A stretch of DNA of 64,000 bases from Listeria ilorinensis. GTDB taxonomy: Bacteria; Bacillota; Bacilli; Lactobacillales; Listeriaceae. Location: positions 186,001 through 250,000 of the forward strand of contig NZ_CAJYCN010000001.1 in NCBI RefSeq assembly GCF_913566895.1, given 5' to 3'. The notes below the pieces were generated by a model that worked only from the letters and a program-made list of their open reading frames with translations, was not told the DNA's origin and did no database searches. Shown piece by piece: positions 1 through 9,446 of this stretch; the first letter of the stretch is position 1; the number at the start of each line of letters is the position of its first letter. The position numbers and the translations under genes are program-made.

Positions 1-1281
1 ATAGCAAAGAATATCTTCTCGCTCTTCCAATTGTTGCTGATCTTGCGGGCCGTCTGCATGGAGACCTTTGTGCAGTGTTCCTCCACCGTGTGACGGCACC
101 GGATCTTCTGGATCATAGATAAACTGATCAACTGGGCTTTTTTCATTCGGCTGCTGAAAACTTGCCACGCCATCCCCATTTTTTGTATTCGCCTGCCCAT
201 TACTATGAAAATAAAGGGGTGTAAAATATGTATTTTCAAGCGGCCAATTTTTAGCAGTTTTCCACTGGTTGATACCCATCGTAAAATACTGGATCGGCGA
301 TGTGATTTTTTCTGGCGCCCCTTTCAGCCAGTGATCAAACCAGTCTAAATGAAGACTGTGCATGCTAGCTTCACCAAACTGACTTGCAGCCACACCAAAG
401 TTCCGATCACCAATATAGGAAACAAAGTTAGCGTGAGTCCAAGGACCAATGATCAACCGGTCGCCTAATCCGCGTTCATGACCATTCTGGAAATTCGCGA
501 TTGTCTTATCAAGAAAGCAATCATACCACCCGGCAATATGAAGTCCCGGTACATTCACTTTTTGATAAACACTTTTCACATCGATTTTCTGCCAATGTTC
601 GTCTCCTACCTGCAGCTCTAGCAAACGTTCATAATAATCCATTGCACCCGTGCGAATAATAGGCTGATATTCCCCGTATGGTTTTCGACTATAACTTTCC
701 TCGATTCCGTCCAAATCCTGCAGTAAATCAGCCATTCTTGTTTCCAGCTGATCCGTGTTCCCATATTTACGCACCAGCATATCCGGCAAGATCGACTCCA
801 GATTCCAAGTCGCCCACATGCCCAGTTCGAGCGCACCATCATGGTCATTAAACACATCTGTCATGCTGTTTTGAGCCATCACAGGAGCAATCACTTTCAA
901 TTGCTTTGAGCCGCTGACAGCAGCTAACATCTGCGTATAACCGTAATAAGACAGCCCAAACATCCCGACTTGTCCATCCGTATATGGCAATTCCGCTGCC
1001 CATTTGATCGTATCATAACCATCTTCTACCTCGGCTATATAAGGGACAAATTCACCTTCTGATTCAAAGCGGCCTCGTACATCCTGAACGATTACCACAT
1101 AGCCATGCTCAGCCAGTATATCTGGCCGCAAAAAATGCAACCCGTATTTCTTGCTGTAAGGAAGTCGTGTCAGCAGTACTGGATAACGCCCTTCATCATT
1201 TGGCCGATAGATATCTGCTGCTAAACGGATACCATCGCGCATTTCTGCCAGTACATTTCGCTCGATTAAAATTTGTTTCAC
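1..1281 (-). CDS. CocE/NonD family alpha/beta hydrolase (C-terminus outside window)
   Basis: I translated this frame by hand; it is open for 427 codons and leaves the window at its 3' end. It starts at a GTG with GGAGAG about 8 nt upstream. The protein begins MKQILIERNVLAEMRDGIRL, the usual opening of CocE/NonD and X-Pro dipeptidyl-peptidase-like hydrolases, with the N-terminal DG(I/V)xLxxDIYRP segment. The nucleophile elbow GLSYYG is at about residues 109-114, with Ser111 the likely catalytic serine. Further on are HIAGWYDCFLD and GPWTHANF, typical of the family. It probably hydrolyses an ester or acyl-peptide bond in the cytosol (no signal peptide); the substrate cannot be read from sequence. 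The position next to topB and recQ matches my recollection of Listeria gene order. Family assignment is firm, substrate unknown. Confidence 0.9.
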   Translation of the reverse strand, partial: MKQILIERNVLAEMRDGIRLAADIYRPNDEGRYPVLLTRLPYSKKYGLHFLRPDILAEHGYVVIVQDVRGRFESEGEFVPYIAEVEDGYDTIKWAAELPYTDGQVGMFGLSYYGYTQMLAAVSGSKQLKVIAPVMAQNSMTDVFNDHDGALELGMWATWNLESILPDMLVRKYGNTDQLETRMADLLQDLDGIEESYSRKPYGEYQPIIRTGAMDYYERLLELQVGDEHWQKIDVKSVYQKVNVPGLHIAGWYDCFLDKTIANFQNGHERGLGDRLIIGPWTHANFVSYIGDRNFGVAASQFGEASMHSLHLDWFDHWLKGAPEKITSPIQYFTMGINQWKTAKNWPLENTYFTPLYFHSNGQANTKNGDGVASFQQPNEKSPVDQFIYDPEDPVPSHGGGTLHKGLHADGPQDQQQLEEREDILCY

Positions 1282-1539
1282 GTACAACACTCTCCTTTGC
1301 TTTGGAAATGATTCTCTTCACGTCCATTCTTTCCCACTTCAGTCGAGATGTCAAATAAGCCGGTTTTTGGGATATCATGCTCATTTAATAGCCAAAATTC
1401 GGTCCCTCTAAAAGCGAACCTATGCCTTCAACTAGGTTTACCACTCTTTATGTAGCTGTGATCCTGTTAGGCGTCGATTTTATAGCAAAACTGTGGCGCC
1501 TATGATCAGCTAGACATTCTAAATCATTAAAAGCGAGCA

Positions 1540-1617
1540 AATGAAAAGAAGCTAAAAGCAAACATCAGAACCATTTCCAGAATGGATCCTGCTTGATTTA
1601 AGCTCCTTCTTTTCATT
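1540..1617. other. long imperfect inverted repeat in the 1282-1636 gap
   Basis: Two 12-bp arms pair perfectly (1540-1551 and 1606-1617, AATGAAAAGAAG and its complement). Part of the flanking sequence also pairs, and a small internal hairpin (CCATT/AATGG) sits in the middle. There is no clear U-tract on either side. It lies downstream of the NlpC/P60 gene and could end or protect its mRNA. The rest of the 355-bp gap shows no gene. Confidence 0.35.
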
Positions 1618-1636
1618 CCTTAGCTACTTTTTACCA

Positions 1637-2524
1637 TCAAAAGTTTGCCACTCGTCCATAACCGACAAGATAATTTTTCCAATAACCGCTCGCAATATTG
1701 TCGAATTTGACGCCGTTATTTTGGCAGTTGATCATCGTACCATTCCCTATATAAATACCCACATGTGCAATACCGGAACCGTAATTGAAAAAGACGAGAT
1801 CTCCTGCTTTTGCCTGTGTGGCACTGATTTTTTGCGAGGCATTATATTGCTCACGTGCCGTCCGCGGGATGGATTTGCCGATACCATTTTTAAATACATA
1901 TTGCGTATAGCCGGAACAATCAAATGTTTGCGGTCCTACTGCCCCATAAGTATACTTTTTGCCAAGATGCTTTTTCGCCTCTGCATAAAGTGCATTGTAG
2001 TTATCTTTAGCTGGTGCATTGGCTGCATTCACGAACCAATATTTATCGCCTCTCAAGTCGCTGGTCTTGAAGAACACCATTCGTTTAGTATTGCCATAAT
2101 AATCTGTTGCAAACCAGCCATTGCTCTCACCTCGCACCGTGATTGTCCCTTGATGTTCACCAATTTTACGCATTTTTGTATTGGCTGTAATATTTGTTTC
2201 ATTTGGATTAACTAATTCATAAATCGCTACTTTTCCGTTTGTTGCCACTCTGGTTGGCTGTCCGTTTTTCAGCGGTGTGACAAATTGACCGGGAAGATAA
2301 CGCTGTTTGTTTGACCAAGTATAACCTTTTCCGCCTCCATGTCCATGGATCGTATAAGTTGTATTTGGTTTATTGGTGTAGGCAGTCGTGCCATTTAGGT
2401 TACGTTCATAAGTGTTGAATCCCCAAGTATTTTTCCCCTGTACAGCTGCCTCTGCCTGCTTCGGAAAGAACACGAAGAAAAGCGCGACAATCAGCAGTGT
2501 GATCCCCAAACTCCATTTTTTCAT
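1637..2524 (-). CDS. secreted NlpC/P60-family peptidoglycan endopeptidase
   Basis: A 295-aa exported cell-wall hydrolase. Residues 1-27 are a signal peptide (KK, hydrophobic core, cleavage near AEA-A). Residues 28-160 are a beta-rich segment resembling SH3-like or wall-binding modules. Residues 175-295 are an NlpC/P60 domain with Cys203 in FDCSGYT, His254 in [10 protein letters not shown], and a polar third position near Asn266-Cys267. The family cleaves D-Glu/meso-Dap bonds in stem peptides. It is transcribed alone from a candidate promoter about 50 bp upstream. The N-terminal half is poorly recognisable, so its ligand is unknown. Confidence 0.88.
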   Translation of the reverse strand: MKKWSLGITLLIVALFFVFFPKQAEAAVQGKNTWGFNTYERNLNGTTAYTNKPNTTYTIHGHGGGKGYTWSNKQRYLPGQFVTPLKNGQPTRVATNGKVAIYELVNPNETNITANTKMRKIGEHQGTITVRGESNGWFATDYYGNTKRMVFFKTSDLRGDKYWFVNAANAPAKDNYNALYAEAKKHLGKKYTYGAVGPQTFDCSGYTQYVFKNGIGKSIPRTAREQYNASQKISATQAKAGDLVFFNYGSGIAHVGIYIGNGTMINCQNNGVKFDNIASGYWKNYLVGYGRVANF

Positions 2525-2574
2525 ATATTTATAAAACCACCCTTTTTATATAAAATCGCTTTCAAACTATCAAA

Positions 2575-2605
2575 ATCATAGCACACAGATGTTACAATTG
2601 TTTAA
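2575..2605 (-). promoter_or_regulatory. candidate promoter of the NlpC/P60 gene
   Basis: On the minus strand an extended -10 element TGC-TATGAT lies about 50 bp upstream of the ATG. A weak -35 (TTAAAC) is 19 bp further upstream. The extended -10 makes up for the long spacer. No operator is obvious. Confidence 0.5.
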
Positions 2606-2992
2606 CAGTCGGTCGACAATTCAAAATCAGACTTAAGTAGCAGTGGGGGAAGATAGACTTACTTAGTATCAGGAATTTAGTTGATCAGGCAATCAATTGT
2701 TAGCGTTTCCATAAAATTCAAGCAGTTCCCGTAGAAAAAATTTTGATGGGAGTTGGACGGAAGTGGTGCACCCACAAAGCCGCTTTCTAAGCAAAAAAAT
2801 ATCAGCTTCCTTGTATAGAATTAAATCGTGGCTGGTGGTGAAAGTAATAATAAAGCCACCTTTTTCTTTTCATTCTCGCATTTTTCTCATGCATACTTGA
2901 TTTTCGCCGGATTGTGAAAACAGCAGGAGCAGAAAATCAGTTTCGGCATTGGTAATGTTCACATGATTTGAAACTATTTTCGCAGCAAGCAC
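2606..2992. other. intergenic stretch without a recognisable gene
   Basis: No ORF with a ribosome-binding site was found on either strand. One plus-oriented hairpin followed by T5 (GTGGCT at 2828-2833 pairing with AGCCAC at 2854-2859) looks like a weak terminator, but no plus-strand gene precedes it. Confidence 0.4.
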
Positions 2993-3027
2993 AAAAAAGT
3001 CGCCCTAAGTAAACCGGGCGACTTTTT
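2993..3027 (-). terminator. terminator of the iolABCDJ operon
   Basis: A 7-bp GC-rich stem (GTCGCCC/GGGCGAC) is flanked by A and T runs. On the minus strand it ends in T6 and lies 6 bp past the iolJ stop codon. Confidence 0.9.
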
Positions 3028-3032
3028 CATAT

Positions 3033-3902
3033 TTATTTCACTCGCTGTAAAGCACGGTTCACAGCGCCAAATTCGGTTATTTTTTCTGCCACGATGTCTT
3101 CCATTGCTGCTATACTGGGCAAAAGAAGCGCGCGTGGTTCAAAAATAGCGGGATTTTCTTCCAGTGTTTTCTGCAATGCCTCACGCCACGCCAAATTACA
3201 CTCTGTATTGATATTAATTTTGGCATGCCCGTAAGCGATCGCTCTTTTCAGCTGCTCAAGCGGGATGCCTGATGCACCGTGTAGAACAAGCGGAATACCC
3301 ACCGCTCGACTGATTGCCTGCATCTCATCAAAACCCAGCACTGGTTCACCTTGATACTTGCCATGGACGGAGCCCAGTGCGGCTGCTAGTGCATCAATGC
3401 CAGTTTCTTTCACAAGGCGGACGCATTCATTCAGATCAGCATATTTGATGCCACCAACCAATCCGTCCTCCATACCGCCAACTGAGCCGACTTCTGCCTC
3501 AACAGAGACGAATTTAGCATGCGCATATTCTGCCACTTTTTTCGTATTGCGGATATTTTCTTCGATAGGTAAATGTGAACCATCATACATTACGGAGCTG
3601 TACCCTGCATCTACAGCAGCCATACAGCGCTCGACCGTTTGGCCATGATCAAGGTGCAGGACGACCGGGACGGTAATTTCCATTTCCTTCATGAGCGAAT
3701 CAATCATTTTGACAATGGTGCGGAAACCTCCGAGATAGTCAACGATCCGGTCACTTGAAGCGATGATCACTGGTGACTTGAGACGTTCGGCTGTACGCAA
3801 GATCGCCTGTGCCCAGATGAGCCCATTGATATTGAACTGTCCGACCGCATAGCTGTTTTTTTGAGCCTCTTTCAGTAAATGCGTCATAGATACGAAAGCC
3901 AA
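3033..3902 (-). CDS. iolJ: class II aldolase, 6-phospho-5-dehydro-2-deoxy-D-gluconate aldolase
   Basis: A 289-aa class II (zinc) ketose-bisphosphate aldolase. The metal and active-site motif HLDHGQ is at residues 83-88; EAEVG near 135 and the GSVHG and LHGASG loops follow. As last gene of an iol operon it should be IolJ, which splits 2-deoxy-5-keto-gluconate-6-phosphate into dihydroxyacetone phosphate and malonic semialdehyde, the latter being the substrate of IolA. The nearest relatives by motif are fructose- and tagatose-bisphosphate aldolases, so the specificity comes from context. It follows iolD with 20 bp between and ends at a strong terminator. Confidence 0.88.
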   Translation of the reverse strand: MAFVSMTHLLKEAQKNSYAVGQFNINGLIWAQAILRTAERLKSPVIIASSDRIVDYLGGFRTIVKMIDSLMKEMEITVPVVLHLDHGQTVERCMAAVDAGYSSVMYDGSHLPIEENIRNTKKVAEYAHAKFVSVEAEVGSVGGMEDGLVGGIKYADLNECVRLVKETGIDALAAALGSVHGKYQGEPVLGFDEMQAISRAVGIPLVLHGASGIPLEQLKRAIAYGHAKININTECNLAWREALQKTLEENPAIFEPRALLLPSIAAMEDIVAEKITEFGAVNRALQRVK

Positions 3903-3922
3903 GCGAATTCCTCCTTTTTCTT

Positions 3923-5839
3923 TTAGAACTTGCGGGCTTTCTTCAGCATTTCTTGTTTATCAGCAAAAGCTTTTTGGATGCTTTCCCTGCCGGAAACTTC
4001 TGAAACGCCGACATTCCACCAGCCCAAATAGCCGTTTGTCATTGTTTTTGGCAATACTTTCATTTCGATTAGTGTCGTACGGGTTTCTTTTTTAGCCGCT
4101 TCAAGTGCCGCAATGAGCTCTTCTTTATTATTCGCACGGAAAACTTTTGCCCCATATCCTTCTGCGATTTTGGCATAATCTACATTCATAATTTGATTGT
4201 TCTGATCGCGGAACTCGCAGTAGAAGCTATCGCTGCCGTTTTCCATCTGCAAATTGTTGATGCACCCAAAGCCAGAGTTGTCAAACAGCATGATATTAAG
4301 TTTATAACCATATTGCAAGGAAGTCAGCAGCTCAGAATGCAGCATATTGAAGCTGCCGTCCCCGACCATCGCATATACTTCTTTGCCCGGCTCGGCGATT
4401 TTTGCGCCAAGTGCTCCGTTGATTTCATAGCCCATACACGAATAACCGTATTCAAGGTGATACGTATCTGCCACTTTCGGATCCCAGAGGCGTTGCATGT
4501 CCCCCGGCAGAGAGCCAGCAGAGGTAAGTGCGATACTGTCGTCTGCTACCACATCATTGATCGTGACCAGTGCTTCTGTCTGCGTAAATTCTGTGCCGAG
4601 TGCATCTGCATATTCATTCAATGTCGACTGATCAAAATGACCTTTGATTTCCGGGTCAAAATTTTCACGCGTGAATTTGATATTGGCCAAACGGTCGCGT
4701 TCCTCGTACCATTCAGCTTTTAGTTCTTCCAGTTCATTGCCGTAACTGCTTTGATAGCCTTCAAGTGCCGGAATGAGCGCCTGCAAGGTCACTTTGGCGT
4801 CTCCTACAACTTGGAACGCATCAAATTTGTAGGTTTGCGGGCGACTGACATTTATATTTAAAAACTTAGTCTTCTCGTAGTTGAACGCTGTTTTAGAGCT
4901 GGTCGTGAAGTCTGTATAGCGCGTGCCAATCCCGATGATCAAATCAGCTGCTTGGATAGCTTTATTGGAAGCAAGTGTGCCGAGTATCCCATTCCCGCCC
5001 AAATTATTCTTGAAGGTGCATTCGACAGTCGACTTGCCAGCATGCGTTTCGACAAGTGGAATATTGTATCTTTCCGAAATAGCGATCAGTTCTTCGCGAG
5101 CACCTGAGTAGCGGGCACCACCGCCAACTATGATCACTGGACGTTTGCTAGCCTTGATGGTTTCGACCGCTCCACTCATTTCACGTTCCGTGGGGATTCG
5201 GCGATTGACATAATGCACTCGTTTTTTGAAAAAGTCTTCTGGATAATCATAGGCCTCCCCTTCTGTATCTTGGGCAATACAGATCGTTGCTGGCCCCGCT
5301 GTAGCTGGATCAGTCATCACTTCAAACGCTCGAAGCAACGCACTCATCAGCTGTTCAGGGCGTTCAATCCGGTCCCAATAGCGCGACACCGGGCGCAGCG
5401 CATCATTTGTAGAGACGTCTGCACTGTACTCATGTTCAAGCTGCTGCAAAACAGGATCCGGCTGACGTGTTGCAAACGTATCGGCTGGTAGGAAAAGAAC
5501 AGGAATGTTATTAGCTAAAGCTGTACCTGCTGCTGTTATAAAGTTCGCACTGCCCGGACCGGCTGACGCTGTACATGCAAAGATTTTTTTGCGGTTGTTT
5601 TGTTTGGCAAAACCAATTGCCGCGTGTGCCATCCCCTGCTCATTTTTTCCTTGCAGGACTTTTAAATGGCCTTGATGTTCTTCCAGTGCCTGTCCGATCC
5701 CGACAACATTCCCATGGCCAAAAATGGCAAATACCCCTTCAACGAACGGTGTTTCTTCCCCGTCGATTTCAACGTACTGCTGGTTTAAAAATTTCACTAA
5801 AGCTTGAGCGGTTGTTAAACGAATTGTTTTTCCTGCCAC
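3923..5839 (-). CDS. iolD: 3D-(3,5/4)-trihydroxycyclohexane-1,2-dione hydrolase
   Basis: A 638-aa thiamine-diphosphate enzyme that opens the cyclohexanedione ring of the inositol breakdown intermediate to give 5-deoxy-glucuronate. The ThDP-activating Glu67 lies in the N-terminal domain (GKNEQGMAHAA). The C-terminal ThDP/Mg site is GDGSFNM (493-499) followed by the Asn pair at 528-529. The length is normal for IolD. The start codon is GTG, with GGAGG 8 nt upstream; the earlier ATG is out of frame. It sits between iolC and iolJ in one transcription unit. Confidence 0.95.
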   Translation of the reverse strand: MAGKTIRLTTAQALVKFLNQQYVEIDGEETPFVEGVFAIFGHGNVVGIGQALEEHQGHLKVLQGKNEQGMAHAAIGFAKQNNRKKIFACTASAGPGSANFITAAGTALANNIPVLFLPADTFATRQPDPVLQQLEHEYSADVSTNDALRPVSRYWDRIERPEQLMSALLRAFEVMTDPATAGPATICIAQDTEGEAYDYPEDFFKKRVHYVNRRIPTEREMSGAVETIKASKRPVIIVGGGARYSGAREELIAISERYNIPLVETHAGKSTVECTFKNNLGGNGILGTLASNKAIQAADLIIGIGTRYTDFTTSSKTAFNYEKTKFLNINVSRPQTYKFDAFQVVGDAKVTLQALIPALEGYQSSYGNELEELKAEWYEERDRLANIKFTRENFDPEIKGHFDQSTLNEYADALGTEFTQTEALVTINDVVADDSIALTSAGSLPGDMQRLWDPKVADTYHLEYGYSCMGYEINGALGAKIAEPGKEVYAMVGDGSFNMLHSELLTSLQYGYKLNIMLFDNSGFGCINNLQMENGSDSFYCEFRDQNNQIMNVDYAKIAEGYGAKVFRANNKEELIAALEAAKKETRTTLIEMKVLPKTMTNGYLGWWNVGVSEVSGRESIQKAFADKQEMLKKARKF

Positions 5840-5858
5840 CCTTCATACCTCCATTCAG

Positions 5859-6836
5859 TTACTTTTGTTCTTCCAGTAGAGTCTCGATCTCGCTGACTGT
5901 TGGCATTGCATCAGAAGAACTGTGTTTGCTGATTACAATCGATGCCGAAGCACTGCCGTATTTGAGTGCTGTTTCAATGCCTTTATTTTGAAATAGTGCA
6001 TATAGGAATGCCGAAGCGTAAGAGTCACCGGCGCCAAATGTTTTCAACACGTTGGTCTTATAAACGCCTGCTTTAAATGTCTCGCCTTCACGTGTATAGG
6101 CAAATGAACCTTCCACGCCATGCTTGATGACAATCAGTTTGGCTTCATTCTCAAACAGATGACGGGTAGTTTCCGTATTGCTACCACCTACCTCGCCTTC
6201 CATCATATCATACTCGTCACGCGTTCCAATGACGATATCCGCCTGTTCAGCCACAAGTGTGTAATAAATCGCCGTCTCTTCTTCCGATACCCATGTATAA
6301 GGTCGATAATCCAGTTCAAAGGCCACTAAACAGTCATTATTCTTTGCCAAATGAATCGCACGTAACACAGCCTCACGTGACGGGCTTTTTGAAAGAGCTG
6401 TTCCAGACACCAACAGAACACGCGCCTGACGAATATATTGTTCATCTACCTCACTTGGCTCAAGATAAAGATCAGCCACATTGTCCCGATACATCAAGAT
6501 GCTGCAATCTTCCGGACTTTTGATTTCCGTAAATGCCAAACCAGCTTTACGCCCTTCTGTATCAAGCACCATACCGCCTGTATCGACACCTACACCCGCC
6601 ATATAAGACTGAATGAAACGGCCATGCTGATCATCGGGGATTTTTCCGATAAATCCTGCTTTCAATCCCAGCTTAGACGTTCCGATTGCAATATTTGCTG
6701 GACTGCCGCCAACATACTTGGAGAAAGTCATGGTTTCTTCCATTGGTCGATTATATTCGACTGCATTCAAATCGATACACGCGCGCCCAATGGCAATAAC
6801 ATCAAATTTTCGTTCGCTATTTTTGTTTAGATTCAT
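5859..6836 (-). CDS. iolC: 5-dehydro-2-deoxygluconokinase (PfkB family)
   Basis: A 325-aa ribokinase/PfkB-type sugar kinase. The N-terminal substrate motif GGSPANIA (about 43-50) and the C-terminal anion hole and catalytic motif GAGDSYA (268-274, Asp271 the base) are intact. In the inositol pathway it phosphorylates 2-deoxy-5-keto-gluconate for the IolJ aldolase. It is separated from iolB by 13 bp and from iolD by 19 bp, so the genes are co-transcribed. Confidence 0.95.
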   Translation of the reverse strand: MNLNKNSERKFDVIAIGRACIDLNAVEYNRPMEETMTFSKYVGGSPANIAIGTSKLGLKAGFIGKIPDDQHGRFIQSYMAGVGVDTGGMVLDTEGRKAGLAFTEIKSPEDCSILMYRDNVADLYLEPSEVDEQYIRQARVLLVSGTALSKSPSREAVLRAIHLAKNNDCLVAFELDYRPYTWVSEEETAIYYTLVAEQADIVIGTRDEYDMMEGEVGGSNTETTRHLFENEAKLIVIKHGVEGSFAYTREGETFKAGVYKTNVLKTFGAGDSYASAFLYALFQNKGIETALKYGSASASIVISKHSSSDAMPTVSEIETLLEEQK

Positions 6837-6849
6837 TCTTTTTTCCTCC

Positions 6850-7671
6850 CTATTCTCGGTCTAAAATCCATTCATGAGCCGGATCGTTATGGAACTTCCA
6901 AACTCTTGTCGGGCCAGCCATCACATTTAAATAATATGAAGTATAGCCGTCTGGAACTCCGACCGGATGATAACCGGCAGGCACAAGTACCACATCTCCA
7001 TGTTCAACTGTCATGGTCTCATCAATTGAGCGGTCATCTGTATAGACACGTTGAAAGACAAAGCCCTGATGGGGATTCATTTCATGATAATAACTTTCTT
7101 CAAGAAGCGATTCTTCCGGCAAATTGTCTTGATCATGCTTATGTGGCGGATAACTCGAGAAGTTACCTCCCTCTGTGTACACTTCAACAACGAGCACACT
7201 GTCGGCAATCTCAGAAGAATCCGGTAAGATATTATGGACATGACGCTGATTCTGATACTTGCCACGATCCTCAATTGAATTATCACTCGCTTTGATCAGC
7301 TTTGTCGGTAATTTTTTCTTTGTAGGTGAATAGCAAAGTGCCACACGGGCTGTTTCCGACTCACCTTTGATAGTAAAACTGCGGCTGTTTCCGATATACA
7401 CGCTATCGGTCGGGATTTTTTCAAAAACTGAATCGCGTGTTCCGATTTTTTCAAAAGTAGTAGCGCCTTCTTGAACGGTAATTTTTCCAGTAAGGGCAAC
7501 GATGCAGACTTCCTCGCCGTCAAGATCGCCTTCATAGATGGCACCTTCTGCAAGATCGATCATACGAAAAGCAACATAAACAAGCGGAGAATTGGTTTTA
7601 TGGATTTCATGGACAAGCGTCACGCCATCCTTCACTGCTTCATTTTGTGGTTTACGCAATAGTTTTTTCAT
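6850..7671 (-). CDS. iolB: 5-deoxy-glucuronate isomerase
   Basis: A 273-aa two-cupin protein of the IolB/KduI type. Metal-binding residues are visible in YPPHKHD (about 194-200), the Glu after it, and VLVPAGYHPV near the C-terminus. It converts 5-deoxy-glucuronate to 2-deoxy-5-keto-gluconate. It lies 17 bp after iolA and 13 bp before iolC. Length and motifs fit the family closely. Confidence 0.94.
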   Translation of the reverse strand: MKKLLRKPQNEAVKDGVTLVHEIHKTNSPLVYVAFRMIDLAEGAIYEGDLDGEEVCIVALTGKITVQEGATTFEKIGTRDSVFEKIPTDSVYIGNSRSFTIKGESETARVALCYSPTKKKLPTKLIKASDNSIEDRGKYQNQRHVHNILPDSSEIADSVLVVEVYTEGGNFSSYPPHKHDQDNLPEESLLEESYYHEMNPHQGFVFQRVYTDDRSIDETMTVEHGDVVLVPAGYHPVGVPDGYTSYYLNVMAGPTRVWKFHNDPAHEWILDRE

Positions 7672-7688
7672 TTCACTTGGCCTCCTGA

Positions 7689-9155
7689 TTATTCCGCAAA
7701 GCCTTTTTGCGGGTATCTTGCCGTAACAACTTTTTTATGTGTAAAGAAGTCTATGCTGTCTTTTCCGTTGGCATGAAGAGTTCCATAGAAGGAGGACTTC
7801 CAGCCTGAGAACGGGAAGAAAGCCATTGGTGCGGGTACGCCTAAATTAATCCCAAGCATGCCAGCATCAATATTTTCACGGAAGTAACGGATTGCGTTAG
7901 CATTGTTTGTGAACAAGCAAGCGCCATTGGCAAACTCTGATCGATTGGCCACTCTGACTGCTTCCTGGAGATTTTGAACTCGTATGATCGATAGGACAGG
8001 AGCAAAAATTTCATCCTTCCAGATCGTCATATCAGTTGTCACTTCTTCAAAAATTGTTGGACCGACAAAGTAACCGTTTTCTGGAGCACTATCGCGACCG
8101 TCTACTGCAAGTTTGGCGCCTTCTTCCAATCCTTTTTCAATATAAGAAAGGGTTCTTAGTTTATTTTCTTCACGAATGACTGGACCTAAAAATACGCCAT
8201 CGTCTAACCCATTTCCGATTTTGATATTTCTAGCCTTTTCTTTTAAAGCTGCTACAAACTTATCATAAATGCCATCCTCAACAGTTGCAACTGCACAGGC
8301 CATACAACGCTCTCCGGCAGATCCAAATGCTGCTGCAATCACATTGGTCACTGTATCTTCAATGTCTGCATCATTTAGAACGATCGTATGGTTTTTAGCA
8401 CCTGTTAGCGACTGCACACGTTTCAAGTTAGCGCTGCCCGTTTTATATACATATTCGCCGACTGGTTTCGAACCAACAAAGGATACCGCTTTGATCGTTG
8501 GATTTTCTAAAATTCCGTTGACCACATCATGTGCTCCGTAAACAACATTCAAAACACCATCCGGCAGTCCAGCTTCTGAAAAGAGTTCCACTAGTTTTTC
8601 CATCAAAAGCGGTGTGCGTTCAGACGGTTTTAAAATAAAACTGTTTCCCAGTGAGATCGCCATTGGAAACATCCAACATGGCACCATCATCGGAAAGTTA
8701 AACGGAGCAATACCGCCGCACACTCCGATTGGATAACGATAGTTAGCAGCTTCGACATCTGTAGCAATGGATGCCAGCGAATCCCCCATCATCAAAGAAG
8801 GCGTACCAGCAGCAAATTCGACATTCTCGATACCACGTCCAACTTCGCCAAGTGCCTCAGATAAGTTTTTGCCATTTTCAATCGTGATAAGTTTTGCCAG
8901 GTCTGATTTATTTTTCTGAAGCAATTGCTGGAAATTGAATAAAATACGGGCACGTCTTGGAACAGCTACCTTACTCCATTTTTCGAAAGCCTGTTGGGCG
9001 ATTTCAGCTGCTGCATCTAGCTCTGCACGTGTTGAAATCGGAACTTGGCAAATAACTTCTCCGGTCGCCGGGTTATAGACATCTTCGTACGTTTCTGTTT
9101 GACTTGTTACCCACTTGCCTCCTATAAAGTTCTTTAACTTCCTTACTTCTGCCAT
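7689..9155 (-). CDS. iolA: methylmalonate-semialdehyde / malonate-semialdehyde dehydrogenase (CoA-acylating)
   Basis: A 488-aa aldehyde dehydrogenase and first gene of the inositol operon. The catalytic cysteine is Cys284 in GSAGERCMA. The [13 protein letters not shown] segment (about 152-164) and the arginines used by CoA-dependent members point to the MMSDH subgroup. It turns malonic semialdehyde from the IolJ step into acetyl-CoA, CO2 and NADH. It has a good SD (GGAGGAG) and is transcribed from a sigma-A-type promoter overlapped by operator repeats. Confidence 0.94.
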   Translation of the reverse strand: MAEVRKLKNFIGGKWVTSQTETYEDVYNPATGEVICQVPISTRAELDAAAEIAQQAFEKWSKVAVPRRARILFNFQQLLQKNKSDLAKLITIENGKNLSEALGEVGRGIENVEFAAGTPSLMMGDSLASIATDVEAANYRYPIGVCGGIAPFNFPMMVPCWMFPMAISLGNSFILKPSERTPLLMEKLVELFSEAGLPDGVLNVVYGAHDVVNGILENPTIKAVSFVGSKPVGEYVYKTGSANLKRVQSLTGAKNHTIVLNDADIEDTVTNVIAAAFGSAGERCMACAVATVEDGIYDKFVAALKEKARNIKIGNGLDDGVFLGPVIREENKLRTLSYIEKGLEEGAKLAVDGRDSAPENGYFVGPTIFEEVTTDMTIWKDEIFAPVLSIIRVQNLQEAVRVANRSEFANGACLFTNNANAIRYFRENIDAGMLGINLGVPAPMAFFPFSGWKSSFYGTLHANGKDSIDFFTHKKVVTARYPQKGFAE

Positions 9156-9206
9156 AATTGCACTCCTCCAAATCGCTTAAATTATCCAATAGATAACCAT
9201 AAATGT

Positions 9207-9256
9207 TATATTTTGATTATATTACTAATAATAGTTGATTATATTTTGACAGTCAA
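9207..9256 (-). promoter_or_regulatory. iolA promoter with candidate IolR operator repeats
   Basis: On the minus strand TTGACT and TATTAT are separated by exactly 17 bp (9251-9256 and 9228-9233). A 15-bp sequence TTGATTATATTTTGA covers the spacer (9235-9249), and a related copy (TATATTTTGATTATATT) lies at 9207-9223. The same 15-mer recurs over the iolR promoter. Repeats placed like this suit repression by a DeoR-type regulator released by an inositol metabolite; IolR as the binder is inferred. Confidence 0.75.
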
Positions 9257-9357
9257 GTTATTTCATAGATTTTTTGCGGATAAATGATAAACTGATTGGT
9301 ATTATTTGAAAAACAAATATAGCTATTTAATTAAAACTTACTCAAAAAAGTTAAATA

Positions 9358-9386
9358 TTGATTATATTTTGATGATGTGATATAAA
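9358..9386 (+). promoter_or_regulatory. iolR promoter with operator repeat
   Basis: TTGATT (9358-9363), a 17-bp spacer, then TATAAA (9381-9386). The -35 is part of a perfect copy of the 15-mer operator at 9358-9372, so IolR probably represses its own gene. Confidence 0.7.
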
Positions 9387-9446
9387 TGAGTATACAAGCA
9401 TAAATGAACTACTTAGCTTTGACCAAAACGAAAAGGTGGAAATAAT

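Noticed and set aside
1167-1384. Short ORFs on both strands at the CocE start
   Set aside because: They overlap the start of the CocE gene in other frames and have no SD.
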